Source: Zanthoxylum bungeanum (taxonomy: Eukaryota; Streptophyta; Magnoliopsida; Sapindales; Rutaceae). From it: a stretch of 64,000 nt of DNA. Below are positions 24,712 to 34,995 of this stretch, in pieces. Numbering within the stretch: the stretch's first letter is position 1; each line of letters opens with the position of its first letter. Location of the stretch: contig SKCR01001828.1 of assembly GCA_019454045.1 (NCBI GenBank), forward strand, positions 1-64,000, in the 5' to 3' direction. Made by a program: the position numbers and the translations under genes. The notes beneath the pieces were generated by a model, which was not told the DNA's origin, made no database searches, and saw only the letters and a list, made by a program, of their open reading frames with translations.

Positions 24712-25289
24712 TACTCACTCATTTTATAATTAAAATACATAAAAATTGTAAATTAATCACACAACCTATAAAAAAGTGATTAAAATATTCTAATAAAAAC
24801 CAAAAGATAGTACAGCAGCTGGCAATTTTAGTTTCCCAACAAATAAAATAATCGCGCATGCAAAATCTTGTTTCCATTTTTTTTCTATTATTTGAAAAAT
24901 GTCCAATGAAACAAATAAAGTGCTTCCTATGCTTTCCTATAATTTGGAAACTTTTGCTTCAACGTGTAGAGCTTTGATGGTCGTGAAAACTTCTTGATTT
25001 GGCTAACCAAACATTAATTTTGATAATTAACAACATGGGTTAATGTAAAAGTAAATAACTAAAGTGCATGCTCAAAATTTAGCTGGCTCAAGAATCCTAA
25101 GAAGACGCAACAAAAAATGTATCATAAATCAATGTAAATAAGTTAATGACTGTTGGTCCGTTGTCGTTTTAATCATATTATCATACTTCGATTCATTTCC
25201 TTTTGTCGGGAATAAGGCCAAATTCTATTTATTAATAATTTAAGCACTCCGAGTCCGAGTGGTTAAAAAATGAATTTAATATTAAATCA
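24712..25289. other. Intergenic DNA
   Basis: No gene seen. The tetradecamer GTCCGAGTGGTTAA at about 25253 resembles a tRNA D-arm segment but lacks the rest of a tRNA. Confidence 0.5.
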
Positions 25290-26555
25290 ACATATTTGTG
25301 AAATTACCTACAAGTAATAGCGACAAACAAATATTATACCCAAGAGGGGGTGAATTGGGTTATGGTTAAAAAAATGCGGAATTAAAACCTTTGCCGATTT
25401 TAAGTATATTTGTCGATTAAGCCTTAAGTCAATTTTCTCTATTGCAATAAATATAAGCAAGTTTCTAATATACAAGCATATAAATAAATTAAACTTGCAA
25501 TATGTAAAAGTTAAGGGATAGAGAAAAACGACACCGAGATTTATAGTGGTTCGGCCAACAATGCCCACGTCCACTCCCCCAAGCCGCGCTTGAAGTTTTT
25601 CACTAATAACGAGTTTCTGTGGCTCACTTGCAACCGAGAGTTTTACGAAAGGTGTACTCTGAACCTTTACACTTCGAGTTTTTTACGTAGGCTCACTCGA
25701 AAACCTTTACAATTACCCAAACAATAGGATTTCACAAACCGCAAGTGTTTTGTATAAGAAAGTTGTAAAACACACTTGTGCACTTACAATGATAAAGAAA
25801 ATTGTGTGAGTTGGTTACCCAAATGATCAAAGCTCACTACTAATGTGTATAAAGGTGTAGTGTGTGTGAGCTCTTATGAATGAGTGTATAAGATTAAGAA
25901 GGTTTATAAACACTTGTTTTTGCTATGTGAGATGATATGAAGGTTGTGCATTATGTCTCATGTATGACAAAAACGAATTGGGGCTTCAATTTATAGTAAA
26001 ATGCAGGACAAGCCCCAATAACTCTTTCTGAGACCGGTATGCCGGTCTCCAATGGATTTATTACCGTTTGAAGAACTAGTCGTTAGACCGGTATAATGAC
26101 CGATATGTACACCTGTATTAATACCGGTATGGTTTGGCCCGGTTCCAAAATGTATGAAAAATTCAACTCTGACCGATATGCCTGTCTATACCGGTATGTG
26201 ACCGATATGGTGACTGGTATGCCTGTCTCAGTAAGTTTCTGATGACCAATCAATCATGACAGCACTCGGTATTTTGGCCATAACTTTCTCTATAAAATTC
26301 TAAATCACGATCCGTAAATTTCTACGTAAACTAGACACATAGATCTATCTACGATAAAAATTTCAGCTTCAAAAACATTAGATGAATTTCATGGAATTTT
26401 TCTAATGTGACATGTATGCAGAAAACGCACATTTGAATATGTTGTGGTAAAATGGCTCTAGCAAAAGTTCTATATATCATAATTGTATTCCGTTTAAACC
26501 GTAACAAACTAGAGACATATATCTATCTACCGGTATATAATTTGATGTTTAATTC
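25290..26555. repeat. Unclassified repeat, possibly an LTR fragment
   Basis: It contains AAGAGGGGGTGAATTGGG and ATAGTGGTTCGGCC with CCACTCCCCCAAGCC, wording I associate with plant LTR-element ends, but no terminal pair or TSD could be found. It directly precedes copia 1 and may be the older element that copia 1 entered. No coding frame is evident. Confidence 0.35.
26030..26230. repeat. Cluster of ACCGGTATGCCGGTCT-like palindromes
   Basis: A perfect inverted repeat at 26030-26049 (arms GAGACCGG and CCGGTCTC, loop TATG) is followed by several degenerate copies: TACCGGTATGG, ATACCGGTATGTG, GACCGATATGCCTGTCT and GACTGGTATGCCTGTCTC. No protein is encoded. Confidence 0.6.
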
Positions 26556-26877
26556 TGTTGAAAATTCTTATAATATTTAGGGGTGGTTTTGTCTTTTTGG
26601 CATTAAGGGGTGCAAGGGAAAGACACAATCCTGAGGAGGGTTGTATACCACCCCAAGGGGTGTATTGATACCCCTCCATGCCTTATAAAATAAGGCTTTT
26701 TAAAAAAGAATAAAGATGGAGTGTTGTGACTTAGTTTTCAAGTTTTAGAGAGAGTTACTGCCATTATTTCCAGTTCGAATACTTGTCAAATAGTGCTCTT
26801 TGGACAAGAAGCAACCAAGTTATCCTGTGAGAACATTGGCCAATTCGAATCCGTGAAGCACCTGTGACGGAGGCTAA
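26556..26877 (+). repeat. Copia 1 5' LTR
   Basis: It matches 31242-31416 plus 32441-32595. It contains a TATA-like box at 26684-26690. Confidence 0.85.
26684..26690 (+). promoter_or_regulatory. TATA box in copia 1 LTR
   Basis: TATAAAA lies in the 5' LTR about 130 bp after its start, the expected position for an LTR promoter. Confidence 0.55.
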
Positions 26878-27293
26878 AGTTGATATTAGTATTCAAAAAC
26901 AACATAGACTCACATTAATTTATATTATCATATAATATACATGCAATAAATGTTAACTTAGTAAAATCATATATTGTTTTAATACAAACTTTGTAGTATA
27001 GGTTTAAGTTAATATTTAGATGTTCAATTATCACAAGTATACACATAGTGATAAAGTTGAAATTTAATTGTGTGTTGCATACTTGGTTGAAAATTAAAAG
27101 TGTAAATTTTACACAAGTAATTTCATCCGAGCTTGATTGAATTATACCTGCACATATTGAATATTATTTGTAAAATTAAAGTAGTGTAATTCTGAATTTG
27201 ACAGAATATCACTTTGAACAAGATCATCTGTTGATCGTTGTGCAATTTGTCTTTCGTAGACTAATTGATCCTTGTTGATTTTTCCAGTTACAA
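26878..27293 (+). other. Copia 1 leader
   Basis: Non-coding AT-rich leader between the LTR homology and gag. It ends TTTTTCCAG just before the gag ATG, a splice-acceptor-like tract. No clear tRNA primer site was found. Confidence 0.55.
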
Positions 27294-28511
27294 ATGGCTA
27301 GCGGAAACATCACCGTACCGGTCTCTCATGGAGAAAAGCCGGAGAAATTTGGTGGAGCAAATTTCAAACAGTGGCAGAGCAAAATGTTGTTCTACCTGAC
27401 AACTCTCCAGTTGGCTAAATTCCTCAAAGATCCTCCGAGTCATGTGGAGGGTGAATCAGAAATGGCCAAGGAAGAGCGAGAACAGACTTGGATGTCTGGA
27501 GACTTCCTATGCAATAACTACATTTTGGGCGGTCTTGACAGTACCCTGTACAATGTGTACCAAGGCATGACTTCTGCGAAGATTCTCTGGGAATCTCTCG
27601 AGAAGAAGTATAAAACCGAGGATGCCGGACAAAAGAAATTTGTCGTGGGTAGGTTCCTGGACTACAAGATGGTAGATTCAAGGACAGTGATGTCTCAGTT
27701 GGGTGAACTACAGTTGATCATTCATGAAATACTGGATGAGAGAATGAAACTCTGTGAGATGTTTCAAGTTGCCGCCATAATTGAAAAGTTGCCTCCATCA
27801 TGGAAGGACTTCAGGAGCTATCTGAAACATAAAAAGAAGCAGATGAGCCTTGAAGACCTCAGTGTTCGATTGAGAATCGAGGAGGATAACAGGATGTCCG
27901 AGAAGGCCAGCTACAAGACTCTGGAGTCTAAGGCCAACATCATTGAAGGTGTAAAGGGTAGCAAAAAGAGAAAGAACAGTGGATCTGACTCTGGGAACAA
28001 GAAGTTCAAGGGAAAATGCTACAACTGTGGAAAGAGCAGTCATATGTCAAAGGACTGCAGGAACAAAAAGTCTCAGGACAAGGGCAAGAAAAAGAAAAAT
28101 GAGGCCCATGTTACTGAAGGTGAGCAGCTGACTGATGATATCTCAAAGATGGAACTATCAGCAGTGGTAACCGAAGCCAACATAGTTGGGAATCCGAGAG
28201 AATGGTGGGTAGACACTGGGGCTACTCGTCATATCTGTGCAGACAGTAAGATGTTTTCAATGTACCAGAAGGTCGATGGCGGCGATCATCTGACAATGGG
28301 AAACTCGTCTACCTCTCAGGTGGTTGGACAAGGCACAATGGTTCTGAAGATGACATCCGGAAAGGAGCTAACATTGAAGAATGTACTGCACGTTCCAGAT
28401 ATTCGGAAGAACTTGGTCTCGGGCTCTCTTCTTAGTAAGGCTGGTTTTAAGCTTGTATTTGTTTCTGACAAGTTTGTATTGACTAAAAATGATATGTATG
28501 TAGGAAAATGA
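27294..28511 (+). CDS. Copia 1 gag and protease N-terminus
   Basis: A 405-codon frame. Residues 1-190 form the copia gag (UBN2-type) domain, with [17 protein letters not shown] near the start. A CCHC knuckle, [18 protein letters not shown], lies near residue 240. The copia protease follows, with [12 protein letters not shown] (D-T-G catalytic site) and [20 protein letters not shown]. The frame stops at a TGA at 28509-28511, after which the same frame continues with protease and pre-integrase sequence. ATG at 27294 fits family starts (MASGN). Confidence 0.88.
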   Translation: MASGNITVPVSHGEKPEKFGGANFKQWQSKMLFYLTTLQLAKFLKDPPSHVEGESEMAKEEREQTWMSGDFLCNNYILGGLDSTLYNVYQGMTSAKILWESLEKKYKTEDAGQKKFVVGRFLDYKMVDSRTVMSQLGELQLIIHEILDERMKLCEMFQVAAIIEKLPPSWKDFRSYLKHKKKQMSLEDLSVRLRIEEDNRMSEKASYKTLESKANIIEGVKGSKKRKNSGSDSGNKKFKGKCYNCGKSSHMSKDCRNKKSQDKGKKKKNEAHVTEGEQLTDDISKMELSAVVTEANIVGNPREWWVDTGATRHICADSKMFSMYQKVDGGDHLTMGNSSTSQVVGQGTMVLKMTSGKELTLKNVLHVPDIRKNLVSGSLLSKAGFKLVFVSDKFVLTKNDMYVGK

Positions 28512-29102
28512 TACCTAACTGAGGGCATTTTCAAGCTAAATGTAATGACTGTTAATCGTGATATTAATAAAGCTAGTTCGTCTGCTTATATTATTGTGTC
28601 ACAAAATATATGGCATGAGAGGTTATGACATGTTAATTATGATACCATGCGTAAATTAATTAACATGGACCTTATACCTAAATTTGCAATTGATAGCCAA
28701 CATAAGTGTGAAGCATGTGTTGAAGCAAAAATGCATAGAACATCATTTCATTCTATAGAACGTAGTTCTGAACCGCTAGAACTTGTACATACTGATGTAT
28801 GTGACATGAATATTGTGCAAACAAGAGGCGGTAAAAAGTACTTTGTCACTTTTATCGATGACATCACAAGATTCTGTTATGTGTACTTGTTGAGAAGCAA
28901 AGCTGAAGCAATTGAGAGCTTCGTATACTATAAGAACGAAGTTGAAAACCAACTTGGCAAGAAAATCAAAAGAATCAGGAGTGATAGAGGCGGTGAATAT
29001 GTTTCACCATTCGGTGAATATTGTTCTGTGCACGGAATTATTCACGAAACCAATGCTCCTTATTCTCCTCAACAGAACGGGATTGTGGAGCGCAAAAACT
29101 GA
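28512..29102 (+). pseudogene. Copia 1 pre-integrase and integrase core
   Basis: The frame after the stop includes the gag-pre-integrase motif IWHERL, then a TGA where Gly is usual, and CEACVEAKMHRTSF. The integrase core follows: LVHTDVCDMN (Asp 1), FVTFIDDITRFCYVYLL, IRSDRGGEYV (Asp 2) and APYSPQQNGIVERKN (Glu). A TGA at 29100-29102 replaces Arg in the RNRT-type motif. Confidence 0.85.
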
Positions 29103-29696
29103 ACGTTGAAGGAAATGATGAACGCCATGTTGACAAGTTCGGGTCTACCCCAGAACTTGTGGGGGGAAGCATTGCTTTCCGCGAACTACGTTCTGAACAA
29201 GCTTCCTCACAGAAGACTAGACAAGACACCATATGAATTTTGGAAATGTTTCGCACCTTCCTATAAATACCTCAAAGTGTGGGGGTGTCTTGCCAAAGTA
29301 ATGGTTTCTAAACCTAAGAAGGTTAGACTTGTCATAAAAGGTTATAGACAAAAGGGAGGCCTTGATTACTTTGACACCTATTCACCAGTGACTCGCATCA
29401 CATCGATAAGAATGCTCATAGCCATAGCAGCTATATTTGGTCTTGAAATACATCAAATAGATGTAAAGACGACATTCTTGAATGGTGAATTGGATGAAGA
29501 GATTTACATGGAACAACCAGAAGGGTTTAGTGTTCCTGGACAAGAACAGAAGGTGTGCAAACTTGTAAAATCATTGTACAGATTAAAACAAGCACCGAAA
29601 CAATGGCATGAGAAATTTGACAAAGAAATGTTGTCAAATGGGTCCAAAACCAATGAGTGTGATAAGTGTGTGTACACCAAATCAACTCAAAAATGA
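29103..29696 (+). pseudogene. Copia 1 integrase end fused to RT by deletion
   Basis: The first 75 codons complete the integrase core (LPHRRLDKTPYEFWKCFAPS, KVWGCLAKV). Right after KPKKVR the frame jumps into reverse transcriptase (LVIKGYRQKGGLDYFDTYSP). The integrase C-terminus, linker and RT N-terminus are absent: an in-frame internal deletion. RT landmarks present are IDVKTTFLNGELDEEIYMEQ and LYRLKQAPKQW. It stops at TGA 29694-29696. Confidence 0.85.
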
Positions 29697-30098
29697 TATG
29701 TCATTGTGTGTCTCTATGTAGACGATATGCTGATAATTGGTAGTAATCATGAAATGATTCAGTATACCAAAAACGTGTTATCCAGCAGATTTGATATGAA
29801 AGATATGGGGATAGCTGATGTGATCCTAGGAATAAAGATTTCTAGGACATCAGACGGATATATATTATCACAGACTCATTATATTGAGAAGATACTCGAT
29901 AAATATATCAAAGGGGATCTAAATGTGGCTAGAACCCCTGTAGACCTAACTCTTCATTTATCAAAGAATACTGGTTCAAGCATATCGCAATTAGAGTATT
30001 CAATAATCATCGGAAGTCTGATGTATCTCACGAATTGCACACGACCTGATATCGCTCAAGCTGTGAATCGGCTTAGCAGATATACGAGCAATCCATGA
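29697..30098 (+). pseudogene. Copia 1 RT C-terminal half
   Basis: It contains the active-site motif LYVDDMLIIGSN, then FDMKDMGIADVILGIKI, and IGSLMYLTNCTRPDIAQAVN in the thumb and connection. It ends at TGA 30096-30098, where relatives have NPG. Confidence 0.87.
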
Positions 30099-30665
30099 CA
30101 CAACCACTGGAAAGCCATAATAAGAGTTTTGAGGTATCTGAGAGAAACTTCAAAATATGGGTTGCATTACGAGAGATATCCTGCTGTACTAGAGGGATAC
30201 AGCGATGCTAACTGGATATTTGATACGGTGGATTCCAAATCCACGAGTGGATTTGTTTTCACACTTGGTAATGCAGCCGTGTCATGGAAATCCTCGAGGC
30301 AAACATGTATTGCCCGGTCTATTATGGAATCAGAGTTCATAGCGTTAGACAAAACATCGGAAGAAGCAGAATGACTTAGAAACTTCCTGGAGGCTATTCC
30401 TAGTTGGCCCAAACCGGTGCCAGCGATTAGCATACATTGTGATAGCCAATCGGCGATTGGGAGAGCCCAAAATACAATGTATAATGGTAAGTCTCGACAC
30501 ATACGTCGGAGACATAATACCATACGTCAACTGCTCTCTAGTGGCATAATAACGATCGATTATGTGAAGTCAAAGGAAAACCTAACGGATCCACTAACTA
30601 AAGGTTTACCTCGAGAGCAAGTTGAGAATTCATCAAGGGGAATGAGATTGAAGCCTATAAATTAA
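30099..30665 (+). pseudogene. Copia 1 RNase H
   Basis: It includes [29 protein letters not shown] and [19 protein letters not shown] at 30373 stands in place of Trp in AEWLR. Then come IHCDSQSAIGRAQN and HIRRRHNTIRQLLSSGIITI, followed by NLTDPLTKGLPREQV. The RNase H strips genomic RNA after cDNA synthesis. Confidence 0.85.
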
Positions 30666-31241
30666 GAATTTTCATTGTGGAAACCCAACCTAGCTGACTG
30701 GAGATCCCAAGATCTAGGTTCAAAAGGGACAACAGAAACTTTGTGCAATTCAAAACAAGCACTGAAGAGTTCTGTACTCTTTCTCATTCCGATAATGACG
30801 CTGAGTGCTGTCTGTCATTGGTTAGGATAAGCTAAGGCTTTTAATGATCACTATATTAGGAGATGAGTCCTAATGGGGGTAAAGACAGATTACCTCTTCA
30901 TAGTAGATCACCTATTTCAAGTAAGAAGTGAGGCCGCTTCCATGGGAACTTTTAAGGCGAGTTACCCTAAAGTGCTTGATGAATCCAGGAAAGTTGTTCA
31001 GGGCCGAAGTGAACACAACCGTAGAACAGAAAATGGTCGAAATAAAGCTGTGTGTTGGCAATTGTCTTGGTTTACACCAACGGCAGAACAGTTCAAGACT
31101 ATGGGTCACTGGTTTGCCAAGTAAATCTGATTGTCATTCACTAGGAAATGTTCAAGGCGAAAGCTACCTATTTCGATGCAGCTTTAATTCATGGTAACTC
31201 TCTCAAGTGTCGTCTAGAATATTATAAGAATTGTGGGGGAT
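30666..31241 (+). other. Copia 1 3' untranslated region and polypurine tract
   Basis: No conserved frame. It ends with TTGTGGGGGATTG at the LTR border (about 31231-31241), the polypurine tract. Open frames at 30873-31399 are non-coding overlaps. Confidence 0.7.
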
Positions 31242-32595
31242 TGTTGAAAATTCTTATAATATTTAGGGGTGGTTTTGTCTTTTTGGCATTAAGGGGTGCA
31301 AGGGAAAGACACAATCCTGAGGAGGGTTGTATCCCACCCCAAGGGGTGTATTGGCACCCCTCCATATCTTATAAAAGAAGGCTTTGTAAAAAAGAATAAA
31401 GATGAAGTGTTGTGACTAGGGATGGCAGTGGGTAGGGTATGGTGCGGGTTTTCCATTACCAAACCCGCACCCGCATATGTAAATAAATTACCAAACCCGC
31501 ACCATACCCGTTGCGGGTTTTAATTTTCATTACCAAACCCGCACCGCATATAAAAATAAATTACCAAACCCGCATTGGTACCCAACGGATTTTTTGCGGG
31601 TTTTTAAAATATTGAATTACTTTGTGTTCTTAATAATATAATTTTTTTAATTAAATAATTTATTTTTAATTGCTAGCTGTAGTTTTCACATTTGTTTTTC
31701 ATTTGACATATACAACATGCAATGTATGTATATACAGTACATAGATAACATAATGTATGAAATACTCAGTACCATATGTTTATTTTTTCATATAAACATA
31801 ATTAAAACGAGTTATTCCCTTCATAATTATAATGATCTAAATTAGTCAACTCAATCGACAATAAGCTAAAAAGTAATCACCAATCTTTGGTCATATTTTT
31901 TATGCTAATTGTAATGAAAGTGATGTTTACAAGGCTCAAGTGGTGTAAGTGTAATGAAGAAGTAGGAAAGCTACTGAAGTTGCAGCAAACACTAGCTTAT
32001 TTTGCTCCTCTCCCGTTTCTGATTATGTGAACTTAATCCAAATTTTTGCATTATAATTTTATTAACAGGTGTGATTAAAAAAAAATTAATAGTCATGCAA
32101 AAAATCTTCAGTTGGACAGGTTGCGGGCTGCGACTGAATGAGAGTGTGGAACTGTGGATTAGTGTTTTAGGTTTAGGTTTTGTTAGTTGTTTTTATATGA
32201 ATGTTTTTTTATATTGTCTTAAAATTATTAATTAATAAAAAATAATATTGCAGGTATATGGATACCCGCAGCGGATACCCGCATTTTTTTCTTAAATACC
32301 AAACCCGCACCGCACCCGCAGCGGGTTCTGCTTTAAATTACCAAACCCGCACCGCACCCACTAATATATTTACCAAATCCTACCCATTGCGGGTGGGTTT
32401 TTGCGGGTTTGCGGGTTTGTGGGTAAAATTGCCATCCCTAGTTGTGACTTAGTTTTCAAGTTTTAGAGAGAGTTGCTGCCATTATTTCCAGTTCGAATAC
32501 TTGTCAAATAGTGCTATTTGGACAAGAAGCAACCAAGTTATCCTGGGAGAACATTGGCCAATTCGAATCCGTGAAGCACCTGTGACGGAGGCTAA
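31242..32595 (+). repeat. Copia 1 3' LTR, split by a hAT element
   Basis: The LTR runs 31242-31416 and resumes at 32449 after the inserted element and its second TSD copy. Without the insert it is 322 bp, the same as the 5' LTR. Confidence 0.87.
31417..32440. mobile_element. Non-autonomous hAT transposon inside the copia LTR
   Basis: The ends are perfect inverted repeats, TAGGGATGGCA and TGCCATCCCTA, flanked by the exact 8-bp duplication GTTGTGAC (31409-31416 and 32441-32448). Subterminal regions repeat CGGGTTTGGTAA / TTACCAAACCCGCACC in both orientations. The 1,024-bp interior is AT-rich without a transposase frame. Confidence 0.93.
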
Positions 32596-34123
32596 TAAGT
32601 TCTTAAGGACAGAGATCCATCTCGACTTGGATTCAGTTTCATCATCACATTCATCTTTTTCCAGGTTTTTCTTGTTACTTAATCATGTTATTAAATTTTG
32701 ACATGTTTTGAATGATTAAGTTTATTATGCATGTTATGAGTGATTTACAACACATACACAAACAAACAAATTCAACCGTTTTATAGTTTTTGGAAGACCA
32801 TTTACCGATGTACTTGTGCATTGAAGTTCATTTTGGTGCAAATAAAGTTCAAATGATTCTTTAAGCATTCTAAGCTATTTTAAATGCAAGTAATGCAAAA
32901 TATATGATTCCTAAGAGTTTTAGATCATTTGAATAAACTCACTTACAACTAGATTTATCTCTTAATCATTATCTTGATATTCTTCTTGTTTGGCTCTTAC
33001 TTTGGCTTTTCCATATTATTTTTAGCTCTTTATCATTTTTGTGCTCTTGATCATCTTATAACTCATTTTAGCTCTTCATCCATATTTTGACTTCATTATC
33101 ATCTTTTTGTAATTTTCGTTAAAGCACGACGATGTCTTCACTCTCGTTGCATCATCAAAATCCATTAGGTGACTGTGTCGCTAACAATTTACTCTTAGAT
33201 TCTTTATAATTTTGTTAATAATTATGTTTATTTTGGTATATTGAGAATCTTTGGCAACATGGACTTGTTTTTGTTGTCTTTATAAATTATTAATATATGG
33301 CTCACACTTTATGTGGGTTCAACATATATTTTAAGTATCAATATTATAAATGTTTTGAATTTTGTCAATTTTATAATATAAACAGACAATTGATTTACTT
33401 AAATGTAATTTATGCTTTATTCGTTTGTTTATCAATGCTCAAATAATATTTGTAATTTACTGTGCAATAACTAATAGTCATAGTCAACATCTTGAAGCAC
33501 CGTAAATATTAAAAATTTCATGAAATAAAAAACTTATAAAAATAATTCAAAATAAAATAAAGAATAACAATATAACCAAAATCCAAAAAATTGGATAGTT
33601 TTATGGGCGGCTAATATTTAGGTTTCTTATTTTATAGAATATTATATTTTTATATTATAATAAATTTTTATTTTATTTTATTACTTAATAATAAAAAACA
33701 TTAATTGTATAGATCAAATTAACTATAGATAATTTAATAATATTTTTTATTTTATTTTAATAGGTTTTTTACTTTAATAGTATATTATATTTTTATATTG
33801 TATAATAAGTTTCTTAAGTTAATAATTTATTATTTTAATTTTATAATGTAATAATAAAAAATTATAGAGAGATTTTAATATTATAATATAATTAAAAAAA
33901 AATTAATTACAAAGACTAGGTTAGTTATAGAAAATTTAACAGTATTTTTTTATAGGATAATCTTATATGATTTCTTTTTATAATAAATTTATAATAAATA
34001 TTTTTATTGTAATATGATTTTTATTTAATATATTATTAATTTAAATTTATAATCTTAATATGAATAGGAGGCTTGAAAATGTTTAAGGATGGATTATTGA
34101 TATTTTAACCATTCAAAATGTTT
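32596..34123. other. AT-rich intergenic DNA
   Basis: No gene recognised. 32596-32680 (GATCCATCTCGACTTGGATT and on to TTTTTCCAG) resembles a retroelement leader and may belong to copia 1. The rest is extremely AT-rich. Confidence 0.5.
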
Positions 34124-34159
34124 TGACACTACAAGAAAATGGATTTTTAACGTCCAATA

Positions 34160-34525
34160 CTTTAGCGTCGACGCTAATAATCACTTTTAGCGTCAAAATT
34201 CATATTCGATGCCAATTATCAAGATTTTAGCGGCAAACATCATACGTGACGCCAAATATTCAACTTTTATCGTCGAATGGTATCTCGACGCTAAAAATAA
34301 GACTTATGGTGTCGAAACACGTATTCGACGTCGAAAATTTGACATTTAGCGTCGACGAAGTTGCGTCGCTAAAGGTCTATGAAGATACCACCGACAATCA
34401 TTTTATATTTAGCGTCTAACTTTAATAGCGACGCTAAAAAATTTGACATTTAGCGTCAAATTGTTTATTTGACGCTAAAAATCGGACATTTAGCGTCGAA
34501 AATGTGGATTCGACGCTAAAAATTG
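34160..34525. repeat. CACTA left subterminal repeats
   Basis: About a dozen copies of TTTAGCGTCGA or its complement TCGACGCTAAA, many as face-to-face pairs. In En/Spm such subterminal motifs are bound by the element's regulator protein. Confidence 0.85.
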
Positions 34526-34995
34526 ATTAAAATGCATAATGCCACCAACCCTTCTCCTCCTCTGCTTTTTCTCTCATCCTCTTCAATCTCATCCTCTGCA
34601 ATCTGAGACTCTCTCCTCTGCAACCTCACAACTCTCCTACAAATTTTAAATAAAATTGTAATTAATTTTCCATAAGGTAAATCTTCTTTCATATTTCTTT
34701 ATTATTTTTCTTGATATTTGCAAAGAATAATTATATATCTGACTTAAATATTTCATATTTCTTTATTATTTTCATTTTTATGATTATGTTTATTATATAC
34801 TTTTTATTAGTGGTTTATGATTCATATATGTAGATTAGTTAATTAACTAAATATATTTTTTCTGTCAACTAATTAATTTATCAACTAAATATATATGTAT
34901 ATGTAGCTTAAATAAATAATTAACGAAGTAGTAATGTTAATGAGTGTAATATGATGTTTAATAATTATATTATTATATTTAGGTATTTGGCTGAA
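34526..34995 (+). other. Leader region of CACTA gene 1
   Basis: A C/T-rich stretch (34545-34640) resembles a promoter or 5' UTR, followed by AT-rich sequence with intron-like character before the likely first coding ATG. No frame of its own. Confidence 0.5.

Larger units (their letters stand above)
26556..32595 (+). mobile_element. Ty1/copia retrotransposon 1
   Basis: Two LTRs of about 322 bp begin TGTTGAAAATTC (26556 and 31242). They enclose gag, protease, integrase, RT and RNase H in copia order (integrase before RT). A purine tract (TTGTGGGGGA) precedes the 3' LTR, which is split by a hAT element. A segment between integrase and RT is missing and at least six TGA stops interrupt the polyprotein, so it is inactive. 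The LTR copies stop matching after GGAGGCTAA (26877 and 32595); the true outer end and TSD are unresolved. Confidence 0.88.

Noticed and set aside
25248..25266. tRNA-like GTCCGAGTGGTTAA segment
   Set aside because: Only a D-arm-like stretch; no anticodon arm, T arm or acceptor stem follows.
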